Assembly (NCBI GenBank): GCA_018240525.1
Contig: JAFEFN010000013.1
Location: forward strand, 186,001 to 250,000
Direction: 5' to 3'
DNA: 64,000 bases
From: Pseudomonadota bacterium
GTDB lineage: Bacteria; Pseudomonadota; Gammaproteobacteria; Steroidobacterales; Steroidobacteraceae
The position numbers were made by a program, and so were the translations under genes. Below the pieces are notes generated by a model. It searched no databases and was not told the DNA's origin. It saw only the letters and a list, made by a program, of their open reading frames with translations. This document shows, piece by piece, positions 7,843 to 15,916 of this stretch (the first letter of the stretch is position 1; the number at the start of each line of letters is the position of its first letter).

Positions 7843-10287
7843 TCAATCGACGGTCGGATCCATGAATGCCGGCAGCCAGGCCTCGGGCGTCTCGCCGTAG
7901 CGGGTGCGCATGCGCTGCATGCGCGCCAGGTGCTCGGCGCGGCCGGAGATGACCGAGAGCTGCCCGTCGCAACCGGCAAGGTCGAGCTGGCAGACGACGC
8001 TGTGCCGGCCCTGCTTGAGCAGAAACGAGCGCGAACCGGGTTCCAGCTGCTGCTTCACCAGGCGGAACTCACGCTCGCTCAGACCGAGCCCCTGCACGTA
8101 CTCCCCCTCGTCGGCCTCGGCATTGGGGAAGAAGACCTTGGTCGGGGTCTGCTCGATGATCGTGCGACTGATGGAGCTTCCCAGGACATCGCTGGCGCTC
8201 TGCGTTGCCAGGCACATCACGCCGTTGAGCTTGCGCCAGGTCTTCGGTCCATCCTTCGCAAAGCCCTCGAAGGCCGGGTCGTCCAGCATCCGCCAGAACT
8301 CGTCCATCCAGCACACCAGGCGACGGCCATCCAGCAACTGGCGCACGATGTGAAACATGTAGAACGTGAGTGGCCCGCGCGTGAACTGCTGGTTGAGAAA
8401 GTCCGTGACGTCAAAGCCGATGACGCCGCACTGACCAAGTCGCCCGGTCACGGTGTCGCGGACGTTGTCGAACACCCAGGCATAGTCACCACCGGCCGAA
8501 TCGCACCAGGGCTCCAGGCGCGCGTGCACGCCTTCCGGATCCGTCGGGTCAAGGAAGTCGATCAGACGCGAGAGCCTGCGCGCGCCGCGCTCGAGCGCCA
8601 GGGTGCCGTGCAGCGCCTGGTCGAGGTCCGCAGTTTCCCGCGTGGTCAACTCCGCCCCGGGCCGGCGCACCAGCAGGCGCAGCCAGCCCTTGAGGAACTC
8701 CAGGTGGTGCGGCGCCTCGGGCAGCTGCAGTGGGTTCAGACCGGTCGGCATCCCATGCCGCAGCGGAAAGTATTCGCCGCCGAGGGCGCGCACCAGGATC
8801 TCGAGCCCGCGGTCCTTGTCGAAGATCACCTGCGTCGCGGCGTGCCTGGTCAGCAGCGTGATCAGGAATCCGATGAACACCGTCTTGCCCGAACCGGTCG
8901 GCCCGCAGATAAAGGTGTGGCCGGTGTCCCTGCGACTGCCGCCATCCGGCTCACTCGGATCGCTGGCATGCAGCGAGAAGTAGAAGGGCGAATGGGCGTT
9001 CGTGCGGAACAGCGCCAGCGCGTCGCCCCAATGGTTCCCGTGCGCCCGCCCCTGCGGGTAGTTGTGAAATGCCGCCATGGCGGCAAAGTTGCGCGACGTC
9101 AGCGGCGCCTTGCGGGGCCGCAGCGCGAAGTTCCCCGGTAGCTGCGCCCAGAAGGCCGCCTCCAGCGCGAGATCCTCGCGCGCGACCGTCATGCCCGTGT
9201 CGGCCAGGTAGCTGCGCGCCAGGGCGACGCAGTCGTTCAGGCGCTTCAGGCGCCGGGGGCTCGCGCCCTCACCGTCCGCCTCGTCCGGCTCGCAGAGCAC
9301 CTGAAGGGAGAAGTGATGGTCGCCCATCGCAAACTCGCCGCCAGCGAGACCATCGAGCGCCTGCTCCAGCTGCGCTGCCTGCGAGCGGGCAAAGTCACCG
9401 GCATTGGCCATGCGGTTGATCTGCCGCTGCAGCAGTGCCTGACCGGCACTGCGCGAGATGAAGGCGAACGACTGCGTGAGGACGAGCGCGAAGGGGGCGG
9501 CCAGCAGCCGGTTGTAGAGCCCGACCACGCTCGGCGAGGCGTATTCCTTGATGCCGATCATGGCCCCCACGCGCGTGCCCGCCGCCGCGCGGTACTCGAT
9601 GGCCTCGCGGCCAAAGAGCAGCCTGCTCGTCACCAGTGCTTCATTCAGTGGGCAGGTCGGCACCGGCACCGGTCCTGGCTCACCGTTCGCCAGGAGCGCA
9701 AGGTATTCCAGCAGCGAGGAATGCCACGTCCGGCCGCGGCGATACATGCCGAGCGGCTCCGGGTCGTACCGCTCCAGCGCGGCCCGGACCGTCTGCGACA
9801 GCTTGCTGCAGGCATCCAGGGCATCGTTCAGCTCGTGGACCCCCACGGCGGGGCGACCGCGGGCCAGCGCACGGCCGGCCAGCCCCGTTGCGATCCCCGC
9901 GGCCGGCCGGAACACCAGCGCAAGGTACAGCGCGTTGGCCATCATGCGCTCGCCGGCGAGACGTTGCGCGTACCGCTGTGAGAGACCGGCTGCGAAACCG
10001 GTGCCGATGACGGGTGCAATCCCGGCGCACACCGGCCGCCGGATCAGGTGCGTCCACAGCGCGAGGTTGGGTGCCGCGAGGTTGCGCCACAACACGTTGA
10101 GGCGCTCGTGCCAGTTGTTGAGCTGAGCGTCGTCCGCACTCTCGAAGCTTGCCCCGCCCAGGCGCAGGGCCTGCACGTAGTCGCCGTTCACGGTGCGGAC
10201 CACGTCTGCGGAGAGGTGTGCACTGTACGGAATCTGCTCGCACGCGCCGCGCTCGCGGCGCAGGGCACCGTCCGTGCGCAACCTCAC
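7843..10287 (-). CDS. virB4: VirB4-family T4SS ATPase
   Basis: An 814-aa ATPase, the largest component of the secretion motor. The N-terminal CagE/TrbE/VirB4 domain occupies about residues 1-400. The C-terminal ATPase has Walker A GPTGSGKT at about 462-469, followed by VIFDKDRGLEIL and a Walker B/DE segment RRLVCWMDEFWRML. The GTG at 10287 is chosen because it overlaps the virB3 stop (GTGA) and gives the usual VirB4 length; the in-frame extension to 10683 reads through virB3 and is non-coding in character. VirB4 dislocates pilin and contacts VirB3, VirB8 and VirB11. Confidence 0.92.
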   Translation of the reverse strand: MRLRTDGALRRERGACEQIPYSAHLSADVVRTVNGDYVQALRLGGASFESADDAQLNNWHERLNVLWRNLAAPNLALWTHLIRRPVCAGIAPVIGTGFAAGLSQRYAQRLAGERMMANALYLALVFRPAAGIATGLAGRALARGRPAVGVHELNDALDACSKLSQTVRAALERYDPEPLGMYRRGRTWHSSLLEYLALLANGEPGPVPVPTCPLNEALVTSRLLFGREAIEYRAAAGTRVGAMIGIKEYASPSVVGLYNRLLAAPFALVLTQSFAFISRSAGQALLQRQINRMANAGDFARSQAAQLEQALDGLAGGEFAMGDHHFSLQVLCEPDEADGEGASPRRLKRLNDCVALARSYLADTGMTVAREDLALEAAFWAQLPGNFALRPRKAPLTSRNFAAMAAFHNYPQGRAHGNHWGDALALFRTNAHSPFYFSLHASDPSEPDGGSRRDTGHTFICGPTGSGKTVFIGFLITLLTRHAATQVIFDKDRGLEILVRALGGEYFPLRHGMPTGLNPLQLPEAPHHLEFLKGWLRLLVRRPGAELTTRETADLDQALHGTLALERGARRLSRLIDFLDPTDPEGVHARLEPWCDSAGGDYAWVFDNVRDTVTGRLGQCGVIGFDVTDFLNQQFTRGPLTFYMFHIVRQLLDGRRLVCWMDEFWRMLDDPAFEGFAKDGPKTWRKLNGVMCLATQSASDVLGSSISRTIIEQTPTKVFFPNAEADEGEYVQGLGLSEREFRLVKQQLEPGSRSFLLKQGRHSVVCQLDLAGCDGQLSVISGRAEHLARMQRMRTRYGETPEAWLPAFMDPTVD

Positions 10288-10670
10288 GGGCCGACCCCAC
10301 TGCCGTACCCGGCCAGGCGACCGACCCGCGCGCGCCGTCGTCCCCGAAAATCCGGCAGGTCGAGACACAGTGCGCTGTAGCTGCTCGCCTGCCACAACTC
10401 GAGCGTGGTGAGCAGCGCGGGCAGGCGCGTACGGCCCCACAGAAGCAGAAGGTCGAAGTACCGCGGATCGCGTGCGCACAGGAGCGCGCAGGTGCCGTGG
10501 ATCGGCAGGCACAGGAGCAGGGTAAGGAGATTGCGGGTCAGGAGAAACGCCTCCATCGTGCACACCAAGTTGCACAGCAGCGCGGCATACGTGACGCCCC
10601 AGCGCATGGGCGGGCGCGTGGCGCCCACGAAAAGCACGTCCGCGACCAGGCCCTGGTTCCGGGTTCCCAT
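10284..10670 (-). CDS. virB3: VirB3 inner-membrane protein
   Basis: A 128-aa protein beginning MGTRNQGLVADVLFVGATRP, a recognisable VirB3/TrbD N-terminus, followed by two adjacent membrane helices at about 25-70. Downstream is a short amphipathic region and a basic tail. The ATG at 10670 lies 2 bases after the virB2 stop and the 3' end overlaps virB4 by four bases. VirB3 anchors VirB4 at the membrane during pilus assembly. Confidence 0.85.
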   Translation of the reverse strand: MGTRNQGLVADVLFVGATRPPMRWGVTYAALLCNLVCTMEAFLLTRNLLTLLLCLPIHGTCALLCARDPRYFDLLLLWGRTRLPALLTTLELWQASSYSALCLDLPDFRGRRRARVGRLAGYGSGVGP

Positions 10671-10672
10671 GC

Positions 10673-11005
10673 TCAGACCGCAAACATGCCGCGGACCCAG
10701 GTGACGATCTGCGGGGCGCCGAAGGCGATCGCGATCCCCAGGATCGCGGCGAGGCACCACCCCCAGGACATGCGGTTTGCCATCGCCATGGCCCCCAGTC
10801 CCATGACGAGGATGACGGCGATGGGCGTGAGCCATGCGAGGATATTGGTCTGCAGGGAGGTCGCTCCGGTCATGAAGGGCGAACCTTGCGCCTGGGCGAG
10901 CGCCACCTGCGTGCCGAGCATCAGGAGCGCGAGCATTCGGGAACTGGCGCGCACCCACCGCGCCGCGCGCGCATCGTCGGCGGCGCTTCTCGTGATCGTG
11001 ATCAT
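10673..11005 (-). CDS. virB2: VirB2 major pilin precursor
   Basis: A 110-aa pro-pilin. A long signal peptide ends near ALAQA (about residue 39). Two hydrophobic helices follow at about 53-78 and 81-103, separated by a short MANRMS loop, which is the standard VirB2/TrbC layout. The start ATG at 11005 has an AGGAG ribosome binding site 6 bases upstream. As first gene of the operon, it probably lies just behind the promoter in the 11006-11184 divergent gap, where I could not recognise clear -35/-10 boxes. Confidence 0.88.
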   Translation of the reverse strand: MITITRSAADDARAARWVRASSRMLALLMLGTQVALAQAQGSPFMTGATSLQTNILAWLTPIAVILVMGLGAMAMANRMSWGWCLAAILGIAIAFGAPQIVTWVRGMFAV

Positions 11006-11184
11006 AAGGCACTCCTCGCAAGGGATTCGAAGGGGTGCGCAGTCTCCGTCGGCCACGGACGCGGCGGAATCGGCATTGCCTGCCCGTTCGCGCAGAAACG
11101 CCTGCAGCGGCGGCGGCAGGTACGCAGAACGCCTCAGGTCTCAGGTATGTTGCGCCGCCTCACCACTTAGCCGGAGACATCGCA

Positions 11185-11421
11185 ATGTCACTCAGCGAAG
11201 CAATGCGCGACGAGGGCATCCTCGAGCAGTGCCTGGACGAACTGGGGGAATCGGTAGCCGCGCTCGAGCATTACCCTGTGGCGGTGCTCGCGATCGGACT
11301 GCGCGTGCACCTCGAGGCGCTGCTGCAGGCGTTGCTCGACGCGGAACTGTGCACCCGCGCGGAAGTCCGCGAATTCATCCGGGGACTCGAGCAGGAAACA
11401 CTGCAGTACGAGGACGAGTGA
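11185..11421 (+). CDS. Small acidic hypothetical protein divergent from the T4SS operon
   Basis: A 78-aa protein starting at an ATG with a GGAG ribosome binding site. It is strongly acidic (many Glu/Asp, ending YEDE) and Leu/Ala-rich, predicted wholly helical, with no signal peptide or membrane segment. It is read away from virB2, so the two probably share a regulatory region. I do not recognise a family. Its size and charge would suit a small regulator, chaperone or antirepressor-like partner, but nothing in the sequence proves this. A hairpin overlaps its stop codon. Confidence 0.6.
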   Translation: MSLSEAMRDEGILEQCLDELGESVAALEHYPVAVLAIGLRVHLEALLQALLDAELCTRAEVREFIRGLEQETLQYEDE

Positions 11422-11437
11422 GGCGGGCCGGCCTCAC
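11418..11437. terminator. Hairpin at the end of the small acidic gene
   Basis: Perfect 7-bp inverted repeat GTGAGGC / GCCTCAC with a 6-base loop, overlapping the stop codon of the + strand gene and lying before the end of the convergent membrane-protein gene at 11476. There is no T-tract on either side, so it is a terminator-like or mRNA-stabilising hairpin rather than a textbook terminator. Confidence 0.4.
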
Positions 11438-11475
11438 GCGGAAGACTCGCATCCCCGCTGCGCAGGCAGCTGCCG

Positions 11476-11934
11476 TTATTCGGGGCGCCGGATGCGCAGC
11501 CAGTGCGCAAGAGCAACGAAGATCGTGGCCGCTCCCAGCCACTCGTGCACCCAGGCCGAACCGGTGTGCGCCGCTCCCAGCGAGTAGTAAAGCGCATAGC
11601 CGGTGAAGACCAGGAGACCCGCAGACCCGACCAGCGCCCAGCCGGAAATCCGGTTGCGCGCGCTCCGGCACCGCTGGAAGACATGGCCGGCGCCGAGCCA
11701 TCCGAGCAGGAATACCGCGGCGACGGCCACCATGCCGTGGACCTTCATGAGGCCGGCCTCCCAGGGATGCGGCAGGGGCCCGAACTCGCCACTGGGCTCG
11801 AACCACAGGTGCAGCACCAGCCAGGCGATGCCGGACAGCCAGAGCAGCGCGCTCACGCCCAGCACCGTGGCGCGCAGGCGGCGCGGCATCGCCGGCGGCG
11901 AGCCTGCGCGCGTTCCGAATGGCACGTCGCTCAC
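11476..11934 (-). CDS. Four-helix cytochrome-b-like membrane protein (DUF4405-like)
   Basis: About 153 aa from a GTG at 11934; an ATG at 11889 is an alternative start. Four membrane helices are evident at roughly 20-42, 60-80, 92-112 and 122-142. Histidines at the helix ends and interiors (in MKVHGMVAV, AGHVFQR, AAHTG, WVHEWLG and ALAHW) are candidate haem ligands, as in DUF4405/cytochrome b561-like proteins. It lies 14 bases downstream of the FMN-binding protein gene, so the two are presumably cotranscribed. The likely role is passing electrons across the membrane to the exported flavoprotein. The family name is a judgement from helix and histidine layout. Confidence 0.6.
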   Translation of the reverse strand: MSDVPFGTRAGSPPAMPRRLRATVLGVSALLWLSGIAWLVLHLWFEPSGEFGPLPHPWEAGLMKVHGMVAVAAVFLLGWLGAGHVFQRCRSARNRISGWALVGSAGLLVFTGYALYYSLGAAHTGSAWVHEWLGAATIFVALAHWLRIRRPE

Positions 11935-11948
11935 CAAGATCCCAGTGC

Positions 11949-12515
11949 TCAGGCCGGCGGGCCCTTGAGCGCCACCTGCCACAGAGCCATGAGCCAGCGC
12001 ACGCCCTGGGTGACGTGCGAGCAGGAGAGCGTGGCCCCGGCGATGTTCTTGATGTCGGTCCGCACGCGCAGCTGCGAGAGACTGTCGCGCCCGGCGAACT
12101 GGTGACGCCACGCCTCGTTGCGGATCTCGCCGCCGTGACTTTCGCGGTAGCTCATGATCTCGGGCGTGCCGAGCCGGCCCTGCGCATCGATGGAAGCGGC
12201 ATAGGTGATGAAATCCTCCTTGCCGACCACCTCGTCAATGAACAGGTACCCGAGCGTCTCCGTCCCGCGCAGGGCGCGGAACGCGCGCAGGCTGCGGTGC
12301 GGCGGCTGCTCCCCGGCCAGCGCGGCAAGTTTCTCCTTCTGCGGGGCGCTCAGGGCGAATGCGACCTCGGTGAAACGATCGGCCTGCGGGAAGAGCGCCT
12401 GCTGCGCGCCCTCGACGGAAAGATAGTCCGAGGCGACCACCACCTGCGCCGGCGCCGCCCCGAGGGCGGCCACCGTGGCTGCAAACCCCAGCGCGGAGAG
12501 ACCAGGATGACTCAC
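11949..12515 (-). CDS. Exported FMN-binding domain protein
   Basis: 188 aa. The N-terminal signal peptide is cleaved near residue 21-25. A C-terminal FMN_bind domain carries the motif IAGATLSCSHVT (158-169), in which Ser164 fits the [ST]GAT-x-[ST] site where ApbE attaches FMN covalently, although the first position is Ala rather than Ser/Thr. An HGGE segment (about 127-130) precedes it, as in RnfG/NqrC-type domains. The gene is divergent from apbE across a 48-bp gap holding a Fur-box-like sequence. The predicted role is an extracytoplasmic flavoprotein electron carrier, possibly reducing iron. Confidence 0.8.
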   Translation of the reverse strand: MSHPGLSALGFAATVAALGAAPAQVVVASDYLSVEGAQQALFPQADRFTEVAFALSAPQKEKLAALAGEQPPHRSLRAFRALRGTETLGYLFIDEVVGKEDFITYAASIDAQGRLGTPEIMSYRESHGGEIRNEAWRHQFAGRDSLSQLRVRTDIKNIAGATLSCSHVTQGVRWLMALWQVALKGPPA

Positions 12516-12526
12516 GGATCACACTC

Positions 12527-12547
12527 AAATGCGAATGATTCTTAATT
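12527..12547. promoter_or_regulatory. Candidate Fur box in the divergent FMN-protein/apbE promoter
   Basis: The 21-bp A/T-rich stretch containing GCGAATGATTCTTAATT stands out in GC-rich surroundings. It resembles the proteobacterial Fur consensus (repeats of GATAAT / AATGATTCT type). It sits in the 48-bp gap between two divergent genes and would overlap both promoters, predicting iron repression of the whole flavin cassette. Confidence 0.5.
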
Positions 12548-12563
12548 GCTCTAGGATACCGGC

Positions 12564-13397
12564 ATGACCCACGAAGATCCACCCGGGCCGGCGGGGCCCG
12601 GGGAGCGGCCCGCCGGCGGCGGCGAGGGGGGCGCGACGCTGCGGCGCCTGCGCCCGGCCCTAGGCACCTGGGTGGCGATCGAGGCCAGCGGGGGCTCGGC
12701 CGCCGGCGCGCTCCAGGCGGTGGAGGCGGCCTACGGCTGCATCCGGTCCGTGGAGCAGTGCATGCACCCGCAGCGCGCGGGGAGCGACCTGGCCCGTGTG
12801 CGCGAGGCAGCCGCCGGCACTTGCGTGCGCATCGACAGGGCCACGTGGGAGGTGCTCGCGTTCGCGCACCGCCTGTTCGCCCTCTCCCAGGGCATCTTCG
12901 ACCCGTGCCTGCCGGAGGGCCGGGGGCGCCTGTGCGATCTGGAACTGTCCGCCGCCGGCGAAGAGCCCTGGGCACGCCCCCGTGCAAGCCTGCACATCGA
13001 CTGCGGCGGCATCGCCAAGGGGTACGCGGTCGACCGAGCCCTGCAGGCATTGCGCGCAGCGGGCTGCAGCGCCGGGGTCGTCAATGCGGGCGGTGACCTG
13101 CGCGTGTACGGCCCGCAGCCGCAGACCCTGCTGCTGCGCCGCGCCGACGGCAGCTACCTCCCCTGCGAACTGTGCGATGCCGCACTGGCGGTGAGTGACC
13201 TGGATGCCACGAACCGGCCGCCCGAGCATCGCGGCTACTACGCCCGTCACCCCGCTTCCCGTACGGGGCGCCGCTATGCGGCCGTGCGTGCCGGCGAGGC
13301 GATGGTGGCCGACGCCCTCACCAAGTGCGTGCTGCTGTGCGAGGCGCCGCTCGCGGAGGCGGTCGTGCAAGCGCTGTCGGCGCAGATTCTGGCCTAG
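12564..13397 (+). CDS. apbE: FAD:protein FMN transferase ApbE
   Basis: 277 aa. The enzyme transfers FMN from FAD to Thr/Ser of FMN_bind domains using Mg2+. Family motifs are visible: GTWVAIEA near the start, the HIDCGGIAKGYAVDRAL loop, VNAGGDLRVYG and the C-terminal MVADALTKCVLL (metal-binding A-D-A-x-[ST]-K box). An in-frame TAG just upstream (12552) fixes the start at or after 12564. The N-terminus is Gly/Pro-rich without a signal peptide or lipobox, unusual for the periplasmic ApbE type; the protein may be cytoplasmic or use a start or export route not evident here. The adjacent FMN_bind protein is its obvious substrate. Confidence 0.9.
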   Translation: MTHEDPPGPAGPGERPAGGGEGGATLRRLRPALGTWVAIEASGGSAAGALQAVEAAYGCIRSVEQCMHPQRAGSDLARVREAAAGTCVRIDRATWEVLAFAHRLFALSQGIFDPCLPEGRGRLCDLELSAAGEEPWARPRASLHIDCGGIAKGYAVDRALQALRAAGCSAGVVNAGGDLRVYGPQPQTLLLRRADGSYLPCELCDAALAVSDLDATNRPPEHRGYYARHPASRTGRRYAAVRAGEAMVADALTKCVLLCEAPLAEAVVQALSAQILA

Positions 13398-13399
13398 GA

Positions 13400-14296
13400 C
13401 TACAGCATCCCGGGCAGGCGCTCGGCGAGAAAATCGATGAATGCCCGGACCGCCGGCAGCAGGCCGCGGCGGCTCGGAAACACCACGTGCAGGACGCCCT
13501 GGGGGATGTTCCACAGCGGCAGGACACGGACGAGCGTCTTCGCTGCGAGGTCCGCGCGCACCACGCTCTCGGGCAGTCGCGCGATCCCCAGACCGGCCAG
13601 CACTGCCGCACGCAGCACGACGAAGTCGTGGCACACCAGATGTGGGGTGTGCGCCGCGCTCACCCGCTCACCCGCCGGGCCGACCAGTTCCCACGGGCGC
13701 CCGAACTCCTCGGCGTAGTCCAGGCTTTCGTGGGGGGCGAGCTCGCCCGGGGTGGCGGGCGCTCCAGCCCGCGCAAGGTACGCCGGACTTGCCACCAGGT
13801 ACTCATCCAGCTGCTGGAAGACGCGCATGACCAGTCCGTCCTCGCCCGTGGGCTGGGTGCGTACGCGCAAGGCGACGTCCACTCCCTCCGCCAGCACGTC
13901 GATGCGTCGGTTGCTGACCTGGAGCTGGAGGCGCACGGCGGGGTACTTCGCCAGGAACTGCGGCAGCAGCGGGGCCAGCGCCGACTGCGCCAGGGCGACT
14001 GGGCAGGCCACCTTCAGCGCGCCACGCGGTTCAGCTCGTGCAAACTCGACCGCCTCGAGCGCTGCGTCGGCCTCCGCCAGCATGGCGGCCGCATGCCGGT
14101 ACACCTCGCGCCCGACCGGCGTGACCACGAAACGGCGGGTCGAGCGGTTCACCAGCCGCACGTTCAGCTGCGCCTCCAGGGCGGCCACGTGCCGCGACAG
14201 CCGCGACTTGGGGATGTCCAGCGCCCGGGCCGCCGCCGAAAAACCGCCGTGGTCCACGGTCTGCGTGAAGTAATAGAAGCCTTCGAGCGGCTGCAT
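13400..14296 (-). CDS. LysR-family transcriptional regulator
   Basis: 298 aa. The N-terminal winged helix-turn-helix (about 3-62) includes GGFSAAARALDIPKSRLSRH and a second-helix region NRSTRRFVVT. A LysR effector-binding domain follows (about 88-290). It is divergent from azoR across a 117-bp gap with a perfect inverted repeat, the classic arrangement in which a LysR protein controls both itself and its divergent target. Nearest functional parallels are regulators of azoreductase/pirin genes that sense quinones or electrophiles; the ligand is inferred from context only. The 3' end is 2 bases from the end of apbE (convergent). Confidence 0.93.
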   Translation of the reverse strand: MQPLEGFYYFTQTVDHGGFSAAARALDIPKSRLSRHVAALEAQLNVRLVNRSTRRFVVTPVGREVYRHAAAMLAEADAALEAVEFARAEPRGALKVACPVALAQSALAPLLPQFLAKYPAVRLQLQVSNRRIDVLAEGVDVALRVRTQPTGEDGLVMRVFQQLDEYLVASPAYLARAGAPATPGELAPHESLDYAEEFGRPWELVGPAGERVSAAHTPHLVCHDFVVLRAAVLAGLGIARLPESVVRADLAAKTLVRVLPLWNIPQGVLHVVFPSRRGLLPAVRAFIDFLAERLPGML

Positions 14297-14318
14297 GGCC
14301 GTCTATAGTTACCAAATT

Positions 14319-14335
14319 CAGGACGATATGTCCTG
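14319..14335. promoter_or_regulatory. Inverted repeat, candidate LysR operator
   Basis: CAGGAC-GATAT-GTCCTG is a perfect 6-5-6 inverted repeat between the divergent lysR and azoR starts. A TATACT hexamer (14338-14343) that could be the azoR -10 box begins 3 bases downstream, so a bound regulator would sit over the -35 region. Confidence 0.5.
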
Positions 14336-14413
14336 TTTATACTAGATTATCATTTATTGTCCCATGAAATAGCCTTCTCTCCCACGGCAATTCAGCCATC
14401 CAGGAGAGAGGCC

Positions 14414-14992
14414 ATGAAGGTTCTTCAGATCGACTCGAGTATCCAGGGTGAGGGGTCCGCCAGCAGGCTGCTGACCCGAGAGATCGTCGCCAACGAGCTG
14501 GCCAGGCACCCGGGTGCGACCGTCGTATACCGCGACCTGGCGGCCGAGGAGCCGCAGCACCTGTCCGCCGCGCTGCTGTCGGGTCGCGAACCGGCGGAGG
14601 CAGCGCGCAGTGCTGACAGGCTCGAGGAGTTCCTGGCGGCCGATGTAATCGTCATCGGCGCCCCCATCTACAACTTCACGATTCCCTCGCAGCTCAAGGC
14701 GTGGATCGACCGGATCGCGGTGGCGGGCAAGACGTTCCGCTACAGCGCCGCAGGCCCCGAGGGCCTGGTGCGCGGCAAGCGGGTCATCGTCGCCGTATCG
14801 CGCGGGGGCGTGCATGCACCGGGCACCGGGGAGTTCGCCGAGTCCTACCTGCGCTTCCTGTTCGGCTTCCTCGGGATCGAGGATGTCAGCTTCGTGCGTG
14901 CGCAGGGCCTGTCGATCTCGCCACAGCACCGCGCGCTGGCGCTGGCCGAGGCGGTGGCCGCCATCGCAGCGCCGGTGCGGCTCGCCGCCTGA
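14414..14992 (+). CDS. azoR: FMN-dependent NADH-azoreductase
   Basis: 192-aa flavodoxin-like quinone/azo reductase. Recognisable features are the N-terminal [18 protein letters not shown] phosphate-binding loop, [20 protein letters not shown] at about 80-99 (the MYNF-type FMN contact) and a [11 protein letters not shown] loop. Start MKVLQ follows an AGGAGAGAGG ribosome binding site. Length is normal (about 200 aa). It probably detoxifies quinones or electrophiles with two-electron reduction, under control of the divergent LysR protein, and is followed by a pirin gene. Confidence 0.93.
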   Translation: MKVLQIDSSIQGEGSASRLLTREIVANELARHPGATVVYRDLAAEEPQHLSAALLSGREPAEAARSADRLEEFLAADVIVIGAPIYNFTIPSQLKAWIDRIAVAGKTFRYSAAGPEGLVRGKRVIVAVSRGGVHAPGTGEFAESYLRFLFGFLGIEDVSFVRAQGLSISPQHRALALAEAVAAIAAPVRLAA

Positions 14993-15048
14993 GCAAGCGC
15001 GGTCGCGGCGGGCAGGAATTTCTTAGTCACTTTGGTAAGGAGCTTTCA

Positions 15049-15903
15049 ATGAGTAGCGCAAGTGTTGCCAGCCGCGCGGTGCGGCGCGTGGTCCAGGGCA
15101 TGCCCACTTCCGACGGGGCCGGGGTGAAGCTGCGCCGGGTCATCGGCCAGCCACAGCTGCCGGACCTGGATCCGTTCCTGATGCTGGACGAGTTCGGGAC
15201 CGACCGCGCCGAGGACTACATCGCCGGCTTTCCGGACCATCCGCACCGCGGCTTCGAGACCGTGACCTACATGCTCGACGGGCGCATGCGCCACAAGGAC
15301 AACCACGGCAACGAGGGCGTGCTGGTCCCTGGCAGCGTGCAGTGGATGACCGCGGGGCGTGGGCTGGTGCACTCGGAGATGCCCGAGCAGCAGGAGGGGC
15401 GCATGCGCGGCTTCCAGCTGTGGCTGAACCTGCCGGCGCGCGACAAGATGACGACGCCGAAGTACCAGGAGTTCGGGCCGGAGCGAATCCCGGTGGCCAC
15501 CCCGGCCGCGGGCGTCACGGTGAAGGTGATCGCCGGCAGCACGGCCGGCATCGTCGGCCCGATCCTGCAGCCGGCGACCGACCCGACGTACCTGGACATC
15601 GCCCTGGCGCCGGGCGCGCAGTTCACCCAGGAGCTTCCGCCCGACTACGCAGCCTTCCTCTACGTGTTCGAAGGCGAAGTCAGCGTCGGCGAGGAGACCA
15701 GCCCGGTGCGCACGCACCAGCTGGCCGTGCTCAGCGAGGGTGTGCAGATCCGCCTGCGCGGCGCCTCGCCGGCCCCGGCGCGCGCGATCCTGGTCGCCGG
15801 ACGTCCGCTGAAGGAGCCGGTCGCAAAGTACGGACCGTTCGTCATGAACACGCGCGAGGAACTCCAGCAGGCCTTCGCCGACTTCCAGAACGGCCACTTC
15901 TGA
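15049..15903 (+). CDS. Pirin family bicupin
   Basis: 284 aa. The N-terminal cupin holds the metal-binding pirin signature HPHRGFETVTYMLDGRMRHKD (His/His/His/Glu set, about 64-107, with HSEMP) and the C-terminal half has the second cupin. The ATG follows a TAAGGAG ribosome binding site and is 57 bases after azoR, so the two are likely one unit. Pirins of this type (YhiW/YhaK-like) can oxidise quercetin or respond to redox state; together with azoR and LysR this suggests a quinone-stress module. Confidence 0.92.
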   Translation: MSSASVASRAVRRVVQGMPTSDGAGVKLRRVIGQPQLPDLDPFLMLDEFGTDRAEDYIAGFPDHPHRGFETVTYMLDGRMRHKDNHGNEGVLVPGSVQWMTAGRGLVHSEMPEQQEGRMRGFQLWLNLPARDKMTTPKYQEFGPERIPVATPAAGVTVKVIAGSTAGIVGPILQPATDPTYLDIALAPGAQFTQELPPDYAAFLYVFEGEVSVGEETSPVRTHQLAVLSEGVQIRLRGASPAPARAILVAGRPLKEPVAKYGPFVMNTREELQQAFADFQNGHF

Positions 15904-15916
15904 CCGGCCGGAGGGT

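Noticed and set aside
10149..11606. 485-codon + strand open frame across virB4/B3/B2 and the small acidic gene
   Set aside because: Crosses the divergent promoter gap and is low-complexity Arg/Ala-rich; it overlaps supported genes on both strands.
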